Positions 16,180 through 23,484 of a stretch of 40,498 nt of DNA are shown piece by piece. The position numbers were made by a program, and so were the translations under genes. The stretch comes from JBEKYD01 sp049509915. Lineage in GTDB: Bacteria; Acidobacteriota; Terriglobia; Bryobacterales; Bryobacteraceae. Every line of letters begins with the position of its first letter. Position 1 is the stretch's first letter. The notes beneath the pieces were generated by a model. It was not told where the DNA came from and did no database searches. It worked only from the letters and a program-made list of their open reading frames with translations. The stretch lies in assembly GCA_049509915.1 (NCBI GenBank), contig JBEKZL010000034.1:1-40498 (forward strand), read 5' to 3'.

Positions 16180-16986
16180 ATGAGGACGAACGTGAGTTCA
16201 CGTAGCAACACGATGCGACACCGGCACGTCGTCGTCAACGCCGATGACTTCGGCTTGTCGCGGCAGACAAATGCCGGTATTTTACAAGCCTTCGAGATGG
16301 GCCTTATTTCAAGCGCGACCATCATGTCGAGCATGCCGGGCTTCGAAGAAGCCTGTCAGTTGGTTCATCGGCATCGGCTAAACGGCAAGATCGGCCTTCA
16401 CCTTAACTTTACCGAGGGCAAGCCTCTGACGGCCGCAATCGCGGATTGCCCCGGGTTCTGCGATGCGCGCGGGTACTGGCTCCCGCGCAGAACGGTACGC
16501 AGCCTGACCGGTAAGGAGGCACGGCTCCTGGAGGCAGAGATCTTAGCCCAATTTCAAGCTTGTCGGCAACAGGGAATCACGCTTACTCACTGGGACTCCC
16601 ACAATCATATGCACTGGCAACTCGGTTTTACCCCGGTAGTCATTCGCATGGCGAAGCGTTGCGGCATTACCGGTATCCGGATCCGCCGGAACTGCGGGCC
16701 GTTGCCAAAGGACCCGTCGATGGCGCGGCGCATATTGACTCCAATCGTCCGGCGCGTGAGAAATCTGACTTTTCAGGTTCATGGCCTGGCCCGAACCGAC
16801 TATTTCGGCGATGCCGTGGACACTGCCCCGATTCTGCGAGCGACTCGTTCCGATGTTGAGGTGATGGTTCATCCTACGGTGGATGAGAACGGGCGGCTGA
16901 TCGACCTGTATGGAGAGGATTTGCAGTCTTTGGTCGGTGCGCTGCGTATTCCGTCCGCCGAAATGTGCAGCTATCAGAATCTCTAA
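16180..16986 (+). CDS. YdjC/ChbG-family carbohydrate deacetylase
   Basis: A 268-residue YdjC-type enzyme. Metal-binding motifs are visible: VVVNADDFGLSRQTNAGI (Asp-Asp near residues 22-23), IGLHLNFTEGKP and THWDSHNHMHW (His ligands), plus VMVHPTVD near the end. Family members remove acetyl groups from chitobiose-like or polysaccharide hexosamines. In this locus it probably deacetylates an N-acetylhexosamine of the lipid-linked unit or polymer. No signal peptide is visible, so it should act in the cytoplasm, before export. Start choice: ATG at 16180 with AGGAG nine bases upstream; an earlier GTG at 16138 lacks such a site. A 91-base gap separates it from the flippase. Confidence 0.9.
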   Translation: MRTNVSSRSNTMRHRHVVVNADDFGLSRQTNAGILQAFEMGLISSATIMSSMPGFEEACQLVHRHRLNGKIGLHLNFTEGKPLTAAIADCPGFCDARGYWLPRRTVRSLTGKEARLLEAEILAQFQACRQQGITLTHWDSHNHMHWQLGFTPVVIRMAKRCGITGIRIRRNCGPLPKDPSMARRILTPIVRRVRNLTFQVHGLARTDYFGDAVDTAPILRATRSDVEVMVHPTVDENGRLIDLYGEDLQSLVGALRIPSAEMCSYQNL

Positions 16987-17026
16987 CTATCGTACCTGGC
17001 TCAAGGCCGCCTCGTCCTACAACCGA

Positions 17027-18313
17027 ATGTTTCTTCTCTTTGAAAACATCGCCGTCGGTCTCACTCTCCTGTTTTTGTGCACTGACGGTTTTGGGTTCTT
17101 GTTCCGCAGGCCGGTGGACGCGGCGCCTGAAGGTGGTGACGTTGCGGAGATCGCTATTCAGTGTCTGATCTACGGACTGGTGTGTGTCTGTATACATCGT
17201 TACTGGAAAAGAGTGTGTGACGCCAGCACCAGCATTAAGTTGGTGATGGCGTTGCCGTTCCTTGCGCTGCTCTCGACGGTGTGGTCCGAGTTTCCGGCGG
17301 CCACTTTCAGGCGAAGCCTGATCCTGCTAGCCACGACGCTATTCGGAATCTATTTTGGAACCAGATTTCAACTCAGGCGACAGGTGGCGTTCCTCGCGAT
17401 CGTTCTAGGCATTACTGCCGTAATGAGCCTGTTTTGTGTAGTCTTGCTTCCGTCATTTGGGATTACCGCCGATGGGCTCCACGACGGTGACTGGCAAGGA
17501 ATCTTCGACACGAAGAACGGACTGGCAAGGGCCATGGCGCTTTCCTGCGTTGTGTTTATGATGCTGCCGGGCGAAAACAGAGTCCTGCGTTCCTTTGGAC
17601 TGCTAGCGTCAGCGGCGCTAGTCTTCGCCGCGGGTTCAGTAACGGGAATCACGGTTGCTGCAACCTTGATTGTCGCGTACCTGGCGCTTCGTGCAACACG
17701 GCGCGGCATGACGCTTCCCGCGCTTGTCGGCCTCACAATCGTGTTGACGTGTTTGTGCGTCATATGCTGGGTGGGCCTTGACGTACAAACCGTGAGCGCG
17801 GTTGTAGGCCGGGACGCAACACTGACGGGCCGGGACGAGTTATGGGCGGCGGTTCTTGCCGCCATATCTCGCCGCCCGTGGCTTGGCGACGGCTACAGTG
17901 CGGTCTGGTGGCAGGCGCATAGCGCGGTTGGTGCGTTCATTGTGCAACAAGTTGGATGGGCCACGCCACACTCTCATAACGGGCTCTTGGACCTCACTCT
18001 CGACTTGGGCGTAGTAGGAGCCATCTTGTTCTTGGCCGGTTATTTCAAATATATTGGCAAAGGGATTGCGGCGTCCCGGTTAGTGGGGTCCAAGGAGGAG
18101 CTTTGGCCGCTTTTGTATTTGCTGTTCCTGTTCTGCTACAACCTGGACGAGAGCAGTCTATTGAGAATTAATGCCATTTTTTGGGTTCTGTACGTTTCGG
18201 CCGCTGTGTCTCTTTCGCTTCGGCCTCGTTCGATTCCCGGTAAGTCAGGTATTGCTGTGATCAGTGCTGTAGATGAAGTGGAGTTGTCGCCTTCGGCGAT
18301 TTCAAAGCGGTAG
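17027..18313 (+). CDS. Wzy/O-antigen ligase-type polysaccharide polymerase
   Basis: A 428-residue protein with about ten membrane helices and a large loop near residues 265-330. The Wzy_C signature is present: TGRDELWAAVLAAISRRPWLGDGYSAVW and, after the loop, TPHSHNGLLDLTLDLGVVGAILF, which carries the conserved His of O-antigen ligase and ExoQ-type polymerases. It should join repeat units in the periplasm under control of the Wzz-like protein. The first in-frame starts lie upstream inside the deacetylase gene (from 16910), but ATG at 17027 puts the start right before the first membrane helix and avoids a 77-base overlap. No strong ribosome-binding site is seen for either, so the start is uncertain. 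Confidence 0.9.
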   Translation: MFLLFENIAVGLTLLFLCTDGFGFLFRRPVDAAPEGGDVAEIAIQCLIYGLVCVCIHRYWKRVCDASTSIKLVMALPFLALLSTVWSEFPAATFRRSLILLATTLFGIYFGTRFQLRRQVAFLAIVLGITAVMSLFCVVLLPSFGITADGLHDGDWQGIFDTKNGLARAMALSCVVFMMLPGENRVLRSFGLLASAALVFAAGSVTGITVAATLIVAYLALRATRRGMTLPALVGLTIVLTCLCVICWVGLDVQTVSAVVGRDATLTGRDELWAAVLAAISRRPWLGDGYSAVWWQAHSAVGAFIVQQVGWATPHSHNGLLDLTLDLGVVGAILFLAGYFKYIGKGIAASRLVGSKEELWPLLYLLFLFCYNLDESSLLRINAIFWVLYVSAAVSLSLRPRSIPGKSGIAVISAVDEVELSPSAISKR

Positions 18314-18489
18314 TCGGGAAACACTTCGCTCGCTCGCTTCTGACGCTTTTGGTAGCGCTGTTCGCCACGCGAGGGGCCTTCCGCCGGACTGAACTTGTCG
18401 CAGCTGCTCTGCTGGCGGCGCGCTCCTAGTCATGAGTAGGTTGCCAAAATGCATCATTGCCGGCAGGGTCAGTAAGTAAGGGGTTTGGC
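18314..18489. other. Intergenic gap inside the EPS operon
   Basis: No gene is seen in these 176 bases. A GGTAGCGCTG string near 18351 shares only the core of an ops element and lies in non-leader sequence. No promoter-like pair with correct spacing was recognised. Confidence 0.4.
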
Positions 18490-19728
18490 ATGTTGCAAAT
18501 GCAAGCTCAAGGGACCCGCTATCGACGGCCACTTTTCTTGGAACGCGAATGGGGTTTCGGCGGAAATACCATCAAGATGGAATTTCGAAAAGACCCAGGC
18601 GCGCACAATCAAAGGTTGAGAGTTCTAGCCGATCCGGGCGTTGACCCTGGGGAGAGTAATCCGTACACTCGGCTTCTTTACAGCAATATGCGGAGCTGTG
18701 TCGAGGGCTTTTCTTACTCTCGAGCGTTGTCGATAAAGTACGATATCGTACATATACACTGGCCTGAGTGGCAACTGGGTTACTCCGGGCGTCGGATCAG
18801 GACGCTGTTCGGACTTCAGGCGAATCTCTACGCTATCGATGTCTTGCGGGCGCGAGGGGCGAAGCTCGTTTGGACCGTTCACAATCTAAAGGCGCACGAT
18901 GGACTTCATCCTCGCCTTGAAGCTTGGTTCTGGGAGAGATTCATCCCGCGGTTAGACGGGTACATTGCTCTAACTGCTGGAGGCCGCGCCGCAGCGCAGG
19001 AGCGATTTCCACGTCTTCGGAGTATTCCTGGCTTTGTTATACCGCACGGGCATTACCGGGGCGAATACCCCGATTGCGGCGAAGCGGACGCACGTCAGGA
19101 ACTCGGCCTTCCCGGTGAAGCGAAGGTAATTCTGTTCTTCGGGAAAATACGTCCTTATAAGAACGTGCCGGCTCTAATCGAAGCGTTTAAGCAGGCCGAA
19201 CTCCGGAAGACCGTGCTATTGGTCGCGGGGGAGGCTCCATCGTTGGAGTCGCAGCGCGACCTGCAACGGCGCGCCGGAACGGACCCCCGCATTCAGCTAT
19301 CCGTAAGGGCGATCCCACACGCGGACGTCTGCCGGTACTTCAGGGCAGCGGATCTGGTCGTCCTGCCCTTCCTCGATGTTCTGAATTCAGGCTCGGCGCT
19401 TCTTTCGCTCTCGTTCAACCGTCCAGTCCTCGTGCCTCAACTGGGGGCAATGAGTGAACTTGCGGAAGAAGTGGGGCCAGAGTGGGTCCGAACCTATTCT
19501 GGCAGACTTACTGGCGGCGGACTGGCGGACGCGTTATCCTGGGCAGTTGGGACACGCCGGCCCCGAGAGGCGCCGCTCGGGCATCTGGAGTGGCCGAAGA
19601 TCTCATTGCGAACCACCCTTGCCTATGAGCAACTTCTGGGGTTCCCGGACTTTGGCAGACAACTGAATCCGAGCGATCAGTGCCCTGCTTTACGAGATGC
19701 CGAGTTGCGCGCCGCACAGCGTAACTAA
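18490..19728 (+). CDS. GT4-like glycosyltransferase
   Basis: A 412-residue GT-B fold transferase. The N-terminal half has YDIVHIHWPEWQLG and LVWTVHNLKAHDG, motifs seen in GT4 enzymes that act on lipid-linked sugars. The C-terminal donor-binding half has VILFFGKIRPYKNVPALIEAF (phosphate-binding loop with the Arg and Lys of the GT4 R-x4-K motif), VRAIPHADVCRYFRAADLVVLPF and GSALLSLSFNRPVLVP (the position of the E-x7-E signature, here with Ser in place of the first Glu). It should add one sugar to the undecaprenyl-linked unit. ATG at 18490 follows AAGGGG six bases upstream; an earlier TTG at 18457 is unlikely. The missing acidic residue makes donor binding somewhat unusual; the family call is still sound. 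Confidence 0.87.
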   Translation: MLQMQAQGTRYRRPLFLEREWGFGGNTIKMEFRKDPGAHNQRLRVLADPGVDPGESNPYTRLLYSNMRSCVEGFSYSRALSIKYDIVHIHWPEWQLGYSGRRIRTLFGLQANLYAIDVLRARGAKLVWTVHNLKAHDGLHPRLEAWFWERFIPRLDGYIALTAGGRAAAQERFPRLRSIPGFVIPHGHYRGEYPDCGEADARQELGLPGEAKVILFFGKIRPYKNVPALIEAFKQAELRKTVLLVAGEAPSLESQRDLQRRAGTDPRIQLSVRAIPHADVCRYFRAADLVVLPFLDVLNSGSALLSLSFNRPVLVPQLGAMSELAEEVGPEWVRTYSGRLTGGGLADALSWAVGTRRPREAPLGHLEWPKISLRTTLAYEQLLGFPDFGRQLNPSDQCPALRDAELRAAQRN

Positions 19729-19759
19729 CTTGACTAACCGCGCCGGGCACCCGGATCGG

Positions 19760-19789
19760 TTAACTGATTTATCCCATACTTCCTATAGT
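19760..19789 (+). promoter_or_regulatory. Possible internal promoter before the methyltransferase gene
   Basis: TTAACT (19760-19765) and TATAGT (19784-19789) are 18 bases apart and about 74 bases before the next gene, in an AT-richer gap of 134 bases. The -10 box matches five of six consensus bases and the -35 four of six. It could give a second entry point for the distal EPS genes. Confidence 0.4.
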
Positions 19790-19862
19790 ATGCTTACAGC
19801 GTTACGACACACTAATATTCGCAAGTTGGAACCTTTTAACGCTTTTTGGTCAAGATCTGCAG

Positions 19863-20552
19863 ATGCGATTTTTCAAGGAAGTGCTGGCTTCGTTGTTCTC
19901 AAGGCAGCTTTATCACGCGTACTATCCACCTGCTTCTCGCCGAATGCTGGCCCAACCGGCAAAATCTTCGAGACGCCCGCCCCGGGGGGAACCGGCGACG
20001 AGGGGCGGCGTTCCGGTGCCGCGGGGGGATTGGGAGGTGCAGTACGCGCGGGGCGATTGGGCGTACATGAGTGGCCTCGAGGAACAGAACCGATACAGCG
20101 TGATCGTTGGCTACCTTCAGCAACTCAAGGCCAGCCGTGCCATTCTTGACGTGGGATGCGGCGAAGGATTACTTTTCAAGCGCATCAAACCGTATGGCTA
20201 TTGCCGATACGTCGGCATCGATATCGCTGAAGCCGCCATCGCAAAGCTTTCTCAGGAGCAGACATCGACGGCTGTCTTCCTGCGTGCCGAGGCCGAGACA
20301 TATTTACCGCAGGGTTTGTTCGATGCGATTGTGTTCAACGAAGTGCTCTACTATTTGACGGACCCGCTCGGTGTAGTACAACAGTATGCGGGTAGACTGA
20401 ACAGGGGAGGTATCCTCCTCATTGAGACATATGCCAGCTCTCTTCGGGCGCTCGCAATCTTACGACAACTGAAGGCGTGTTATCGCGTGGTCGACGAGGT
20501 GCGGCTAGAGCGCCGGCATCGGTTGTGGATAGTCAGCGTTTTAACTAACTAA
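19863..20552 (+). CDS. Class I SAM-dependent methyltransferase
   Basis: A 229-residue methyltransferase. Motif I is AILDVGCGEGLLFKRI (about residues 92-107), the ribose-binding acidic residue is in YVGIDIAEAAI, and motif post-I/IV is FDAIVFNEVLYYLTDP (about 152-167). The first 60 residues are Arg/Pro-rich and not recognisable, then WEVQYARGDWAYMSGLEEQNRY resembles the opening of methyltransferases in O-antigen loci. It probably methylates a sugar or acts on a lipid-linked intermediate. It may be translated from an internal promoter as well as from the operon. The 134-base gap before it and 21-base gap after it are compatible with both. Confidence 0.85.
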   Translation: MRFFKEVLASLFSRQLYHAYYPPASRRMLAQPAKSSRRPPRGEPATRGGVPVPRGDWEVQYARGDWAYMSGLEEQNRYSVIVGYLQQLKASRAILDVGCGEGLLFKRIKPYGYCRYVGIDIAEAAIAKLSQEQTSTAVFLRAEAETYLPQGLFDAIVFNEVLYYLTDPLGVVQQYAGRLNRGGILLIETYASSLRALAILRQLKACYRVVDEVRLERRHRLWIVSVLTN

Positions 20553-20573
20553 ACGGCGCCAGGGAATCGTCGT

Positions 20574-21512
20574 GTGAACGCGTCAATAATGCCTATCGAA
20601 AAGTCGCCCTTAGTTACGGCGGTAATTCCCACGCGGAATCGGCCGGAGTTCGTCCAGCACGCGGTAGCATCGGCGCTAGGCCAGACCTTCAACAACCTGG
20701 AGGTCGTGGTGGTGATCGACGGGCCAGACCCGGCGACCGAGGCGGCCCTCCGTGCCGTCTCCGATTCGCGTCTGCGTGTGCTGGTCCTGCCCGAACATGT
20801 CGGCGGATCCGGCGCGCGAAATGCCGGAGTTTGTGCCGCGCACGGCGAGTGGATCGCATTCCTCGACGACGACGACGAATGGCTGCCGCAAAAGGTGAAC
20901 CAACAGGTTGCGGTGGCCCGGAACTCGGCCTTTGAGTACCCGATCGTCTCATCTCAGGTCATTGCCCGCACACCGGACGGCGACCACATTTGGCCGCGGA
21001 GGCGCCCTGAACAACCGTTGAGCGAGTACCTTTTTGCTCGCAACTCGTGGTCATACGGCGAGGGCGTCTTACAGACCACAACGCTGTTCGCGCCAAAGGA
21101 ACTTTTCTTGCGATGTGGATTTACAGCAGGCTTGAAGCGCTACCAGGACTGGGACTGGCTGCTGCGATCCATACAGCAGCCCGGCGCTGGGCTTGAGTTT
21201 ATTGCCGAACCACTTGCGATTTGGCAAATTGAGAGATCCCGGCCGAGTGTGAGCCGTACCTTCGACTGGGAGTTTTCCGTTGGTTGGATTCGCAGGAACA
21301 AGGATCGAGTGACGCCGCGCGCCTACGCCGGATTCATTGCTGCGACGGTGGCCTCTGAGGCCTCCGCGCAGCGTGCGTGGCGCGCATTTTTGGGCCTTCT
21401 GTGGGAAATGAGCCGAAACGGCGCGCCCAAACTGTTCGACTACGCGCTGTACCTGGGAATGTGGTTGCCGGCGGGACTCCGAAGGCGGCTTGCACGTTTA
21501 TTAAGCCGGTGA
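20574..21512 (+). CDS. GT2-family glycosyltransferase
   Basis: A 312-residue GT-A transferase. VTAVIPTRNRPEFVQHAVASALGQTFNNLEVVVVIDG is the classical GT2 nucleotide-sugar binding start (about residues 14-50). The metal-binding motif is IAFLDDDDEWLP (about 101-112) and a W-rich acceptor region YQDWDWLLRSIQQ lies around 190. It should transfer a sugar in the cytoplasm onto the growing lipid-linked unit. The start GTG at 20574 has AGGGAA five to six bases upstream; an ATG at 20589 is an alternative. It is followed after 77 bases by a second GT2 gene that is only distantly similar, so not a recent duplicate. Confidence 0.9.
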   Translation: MNASIMPIEKSPLVTAVIPTRNRPEFVQHAVASALGQTFNNLEVVVVIDGPDPATEAALRAVSDSRLRVLVLPEHVGGSGARNAGVCAAHGEWIAFLDDDDEWLPQKVNQQVAVARNSAFEYPIVSSQVIARTPDGDHIWPRRRPEQPLSEYLFARNSWSYGEGVLQTTTLFAPKELFLRCGFTAGLKRYQDWDWLLRSIQQPGAGLEFIAEPLAIWQIERSRPSVSRTFDWEFSVGWIRRNKDRVTPRAYAGFIAATVASEASAQRAWRAFLGLLWEMSRNGAPKLFDYALYLGMWLPAGLRRRLARLLSR

Positions 21513-21589
21513 TTGCCATTGCATCGCGTATCGACTGTTTGACGAATGCCGCCGCCCGGAATTGAATTGCCACTAAAGAGAACAGGCCA

Positions 21590-22618
21590 ATGCCGTCCCT
21601 GATCACGATTGGACTACCCGTCCATAACGGAATGCCGTACCTTCCCGAGACTATGGAGAGTGTGCTCCGCCAGCGTGAGCCTGACTTTGAACTGCTCGTC
21701 ATCGACGACGGTTCGACCGACGACAGCCTTGCCTACTTATACTCGGTTCACGACACGCGAGTGCGGGTAATCTCGCAAACCCGACGCGGCTTAACCGCCA
21801 CTTTGAATCGAATGTTGCGTGAGGCGAATACGCCGTGGCTTATGCGCCATGATGCGGATGATATCGCGTATCCCCAGCGCGTGCGACGCACCCTCGAGTA
21901 TATCGATCGCTACCCGGAAGCTGGAATGTTCTATTCGCTGGCCGATTACTACTCGGCGGGCAGAAGGTTTGGCAGGTTTCGCACTACCCAGGGCACGCCT
22001 GACGCGTTGCGTCAGATTACCCAAGCCGGGTATTTATTGGCAATCTGTCATCCCGCGGTTACCCTGAACGTTCAGAGGGCGGTTGCGGCGGGAGGGTACC
22101 GATTTGATTTGTATGTCGAGGACGTCGACCTATGGTGGCGTATGGCATTAATGCATGACATACAGTTTATCCCCGAGGTCACAGTCGGCGTTCGCCACAA
22201 TTTCGCAAGCAGCTCCGCGCAGCGTCTCAGGAGCCAGGTGTTGAACGCCTTATATGTGCAGTATCTTCTGATCTCTCATTTGACGGGCCGCGAGCCGCTA
22301 CCGTATGACTCGGTCAAGGGCATACTCGGTGGCCTTGTGAATGTGCCGACTCTGCGATTTCGCGAGGAGATGCGCTTCGCCAACGCAAGTGTCGCGGCCG
22401 GGGATTATTGGCCGGCAATTGGCCATGTGGCACGGGCGTTTGTGGTGTCCCCGAAGGCTTTCATTGCCCGGACGTTCTACGAACTTCATCCCAACATGAC
22501 GACCAGGCAGGGGGAGAAACCGGAGATCCTCGCGAACATGAGCGGCTTGTGGGAGCAGCCGAAGACCCCCGCAGGATCCGAGCCAGTGCGGGGTGGGGCG
22601 CTACTACGGTATGACTGA
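21590..22618 (+). CDS. GT2-family glycosyltransferase
   Basis: A 342-residue GT2 enzyme. ITIGLPVHNGMPYLPETMESVLRQ and FELLVIDDGSTDDSL form the donor-binding half (residues 5-50). MRHDADDIAYPQR supplies the DxD metal motif (about 84-96) and YVEDVDLWWRMAL (about 178-190) the catalytic-base region seen in GT2 enzymes. The last 110 residues form a helical extension without recognised features. The gene overlaps the WecG-like gene by eight bases, so translation is coupled. Its place near the end of the operon suggests a late addition to the repeat unit; the sugar is unknown. Confidence 0.9.
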   Translation: MPSLITIGLPVHNGMPYLPETMESVLRQREPDFELLVIDDGSTDDSLAYLYSVHDTRVRVISQTRRGLTATLNRMLREANTPWLMRHDADDIAYPQRVRRTLEYIDRYPEAGMFYSLADYYSAGRRFGRFRTTQGTPDALRQITQAGYLLAICHPAVTLNVQRAVAAGGYRFDLYVEDVDLWWRMALMHDIQFIPEVTVGVRHNFASSSAQRLRSQVLNALYVQYLLISHLTGREPLPYDSVKGILGGLVNVPTLRFREEMRFANASVAAGDYWPAIGHVARAFVVSPKAFIARTFYELHPNMTTRQGEKPEILANMSGLWEQPKTPAGSEPVRGGALLRYD

Positions 22619-23399
22619 CAATACCCATCTTAGATCCATTTGCGTGGCCGGAGCCTCACTACACCCAGTTCCAGTCACTGAGCTAAATGAAGTATTGGAA
22701 CGTGCCGTTGCGCGAAGGGAAACAAGTATCATCGCCAACCATAACCTCCATAGTCTTTACCTGCATAAGACGGATCTCCGGATGCAGCGCTTCTACCGTC
22801 ATGCCGGCTGTGTACACATCGACGGAATGGCGATCGTGCTGCTGGCAAAACTGTCGGGCTTTTCTGTCACTCGCAATGAGCGGGTCACCTATGTCGACTG
22901 GGTGCCGCATATTATGCGCATGGCGATTGGAAGGGCATGGCGTTTGTTCTATCTCGGCTCGAAGCCCGGGGTGGCCGAGCTCGCGGCGGACAGATTGCGG
23001 AAACAGTACCCGGGGTTGCACATCGAAACGGCCCACGGGTATTTCCCTGCAGAGCGCTGCTCTCCGGAAAACCGGGACATCCTGGATCGACTGCGAGCGT
23101 ACAAGCCCCATATCCTATTGGTTGGAATGGGGATGCCGCGTCAGGAGCACTGGATTCTCGATAACCTCGATGACCTGTCGGGCACGACAATCCTGACCGT
23201 TGGGGCCGCTTTCGATTACTATGCGGGTGCGGTTGCCGTACCTCCTCGATGGGCCGGCAGAATAGGCCTTGAGTGGCTGTTTCGCCTGGTGGCAGAGCCG
23301 AGGCGCCTTTGGAAGCGCTATCTGGTGGAGCCTTGGCTGCTGCTGGCGATTCTGATATCGTCCTTGCGGAAAAACTCGCAGCAGGCCGCGGGCCCGTAA
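22611..23399 (+). CDS. WecG/TagA/CpsF-family glycosyltransferase
   Basis: A 262-residue GT26 enzyme. Visible family blocks are IIANHNLHSLYLH, HIDGMAIVLLAKLSGF, RVTYVDWVPHIM, WRLFYLGSKPGVAELAADRL, ILLVGMGMPRQEHWI and the C-terminal TVGAAFDYYAGAVAVPPRW, then GLEWLFRLVAEPRRLWKRYL. Members transfer N-acetylmannosamine-type or uronic-acid sugars onto undecaprenyl-diphospho sugars; the Thr in HIDGMAIV and Asp near the start of that motif fit the general base position. ATG at 22611 overlaps the upstream stop; an in-frame GTG at 22593 is possible. It is the last gene of the EPS operon, facing the convergent GH18 gene 85 bases later. Confidence 0.93.
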   Translation: MTDNTHLRSICVAGASLHPVPVTELNEVLERAVARRETSIIANHNLHSLYLHKTDLRMQRFYRHAGCVHIDGMAIVLLAKLSGFSVTRNERVTYVDWVPHIMRMAIGRAWRLFYLGSKPGVAELAADRLRKQYPGLHIETAHGYFPAERCSPENRDILDRLRAYKPHILLVGMGMPRQEHWILDNLDDLSGTTILTVGAAFDYYAGAVAVPPRWAGRIGLEWLFRLVAEPRRLWKRYLVEPWLLLAILISSLRKNSQQAAGP

Positions 23400-23484
23400 G
23401 CACCGCGGCCTACACATTCTGCTCCCGAGAGTCCCCAGCGCCCGGCCTTAACGCCGCCCTTCGCGCGCTGCCCCGCAGGGTAGG

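Noticed and set aside
18347..18358. Second ops-like element (GGTAGCGCTG) in the 18314-18489 gap
   Set aside because: It shares only the GGTAGCG core; the upstream GGC and the T-G pause site are missing and no promoter precedes it.
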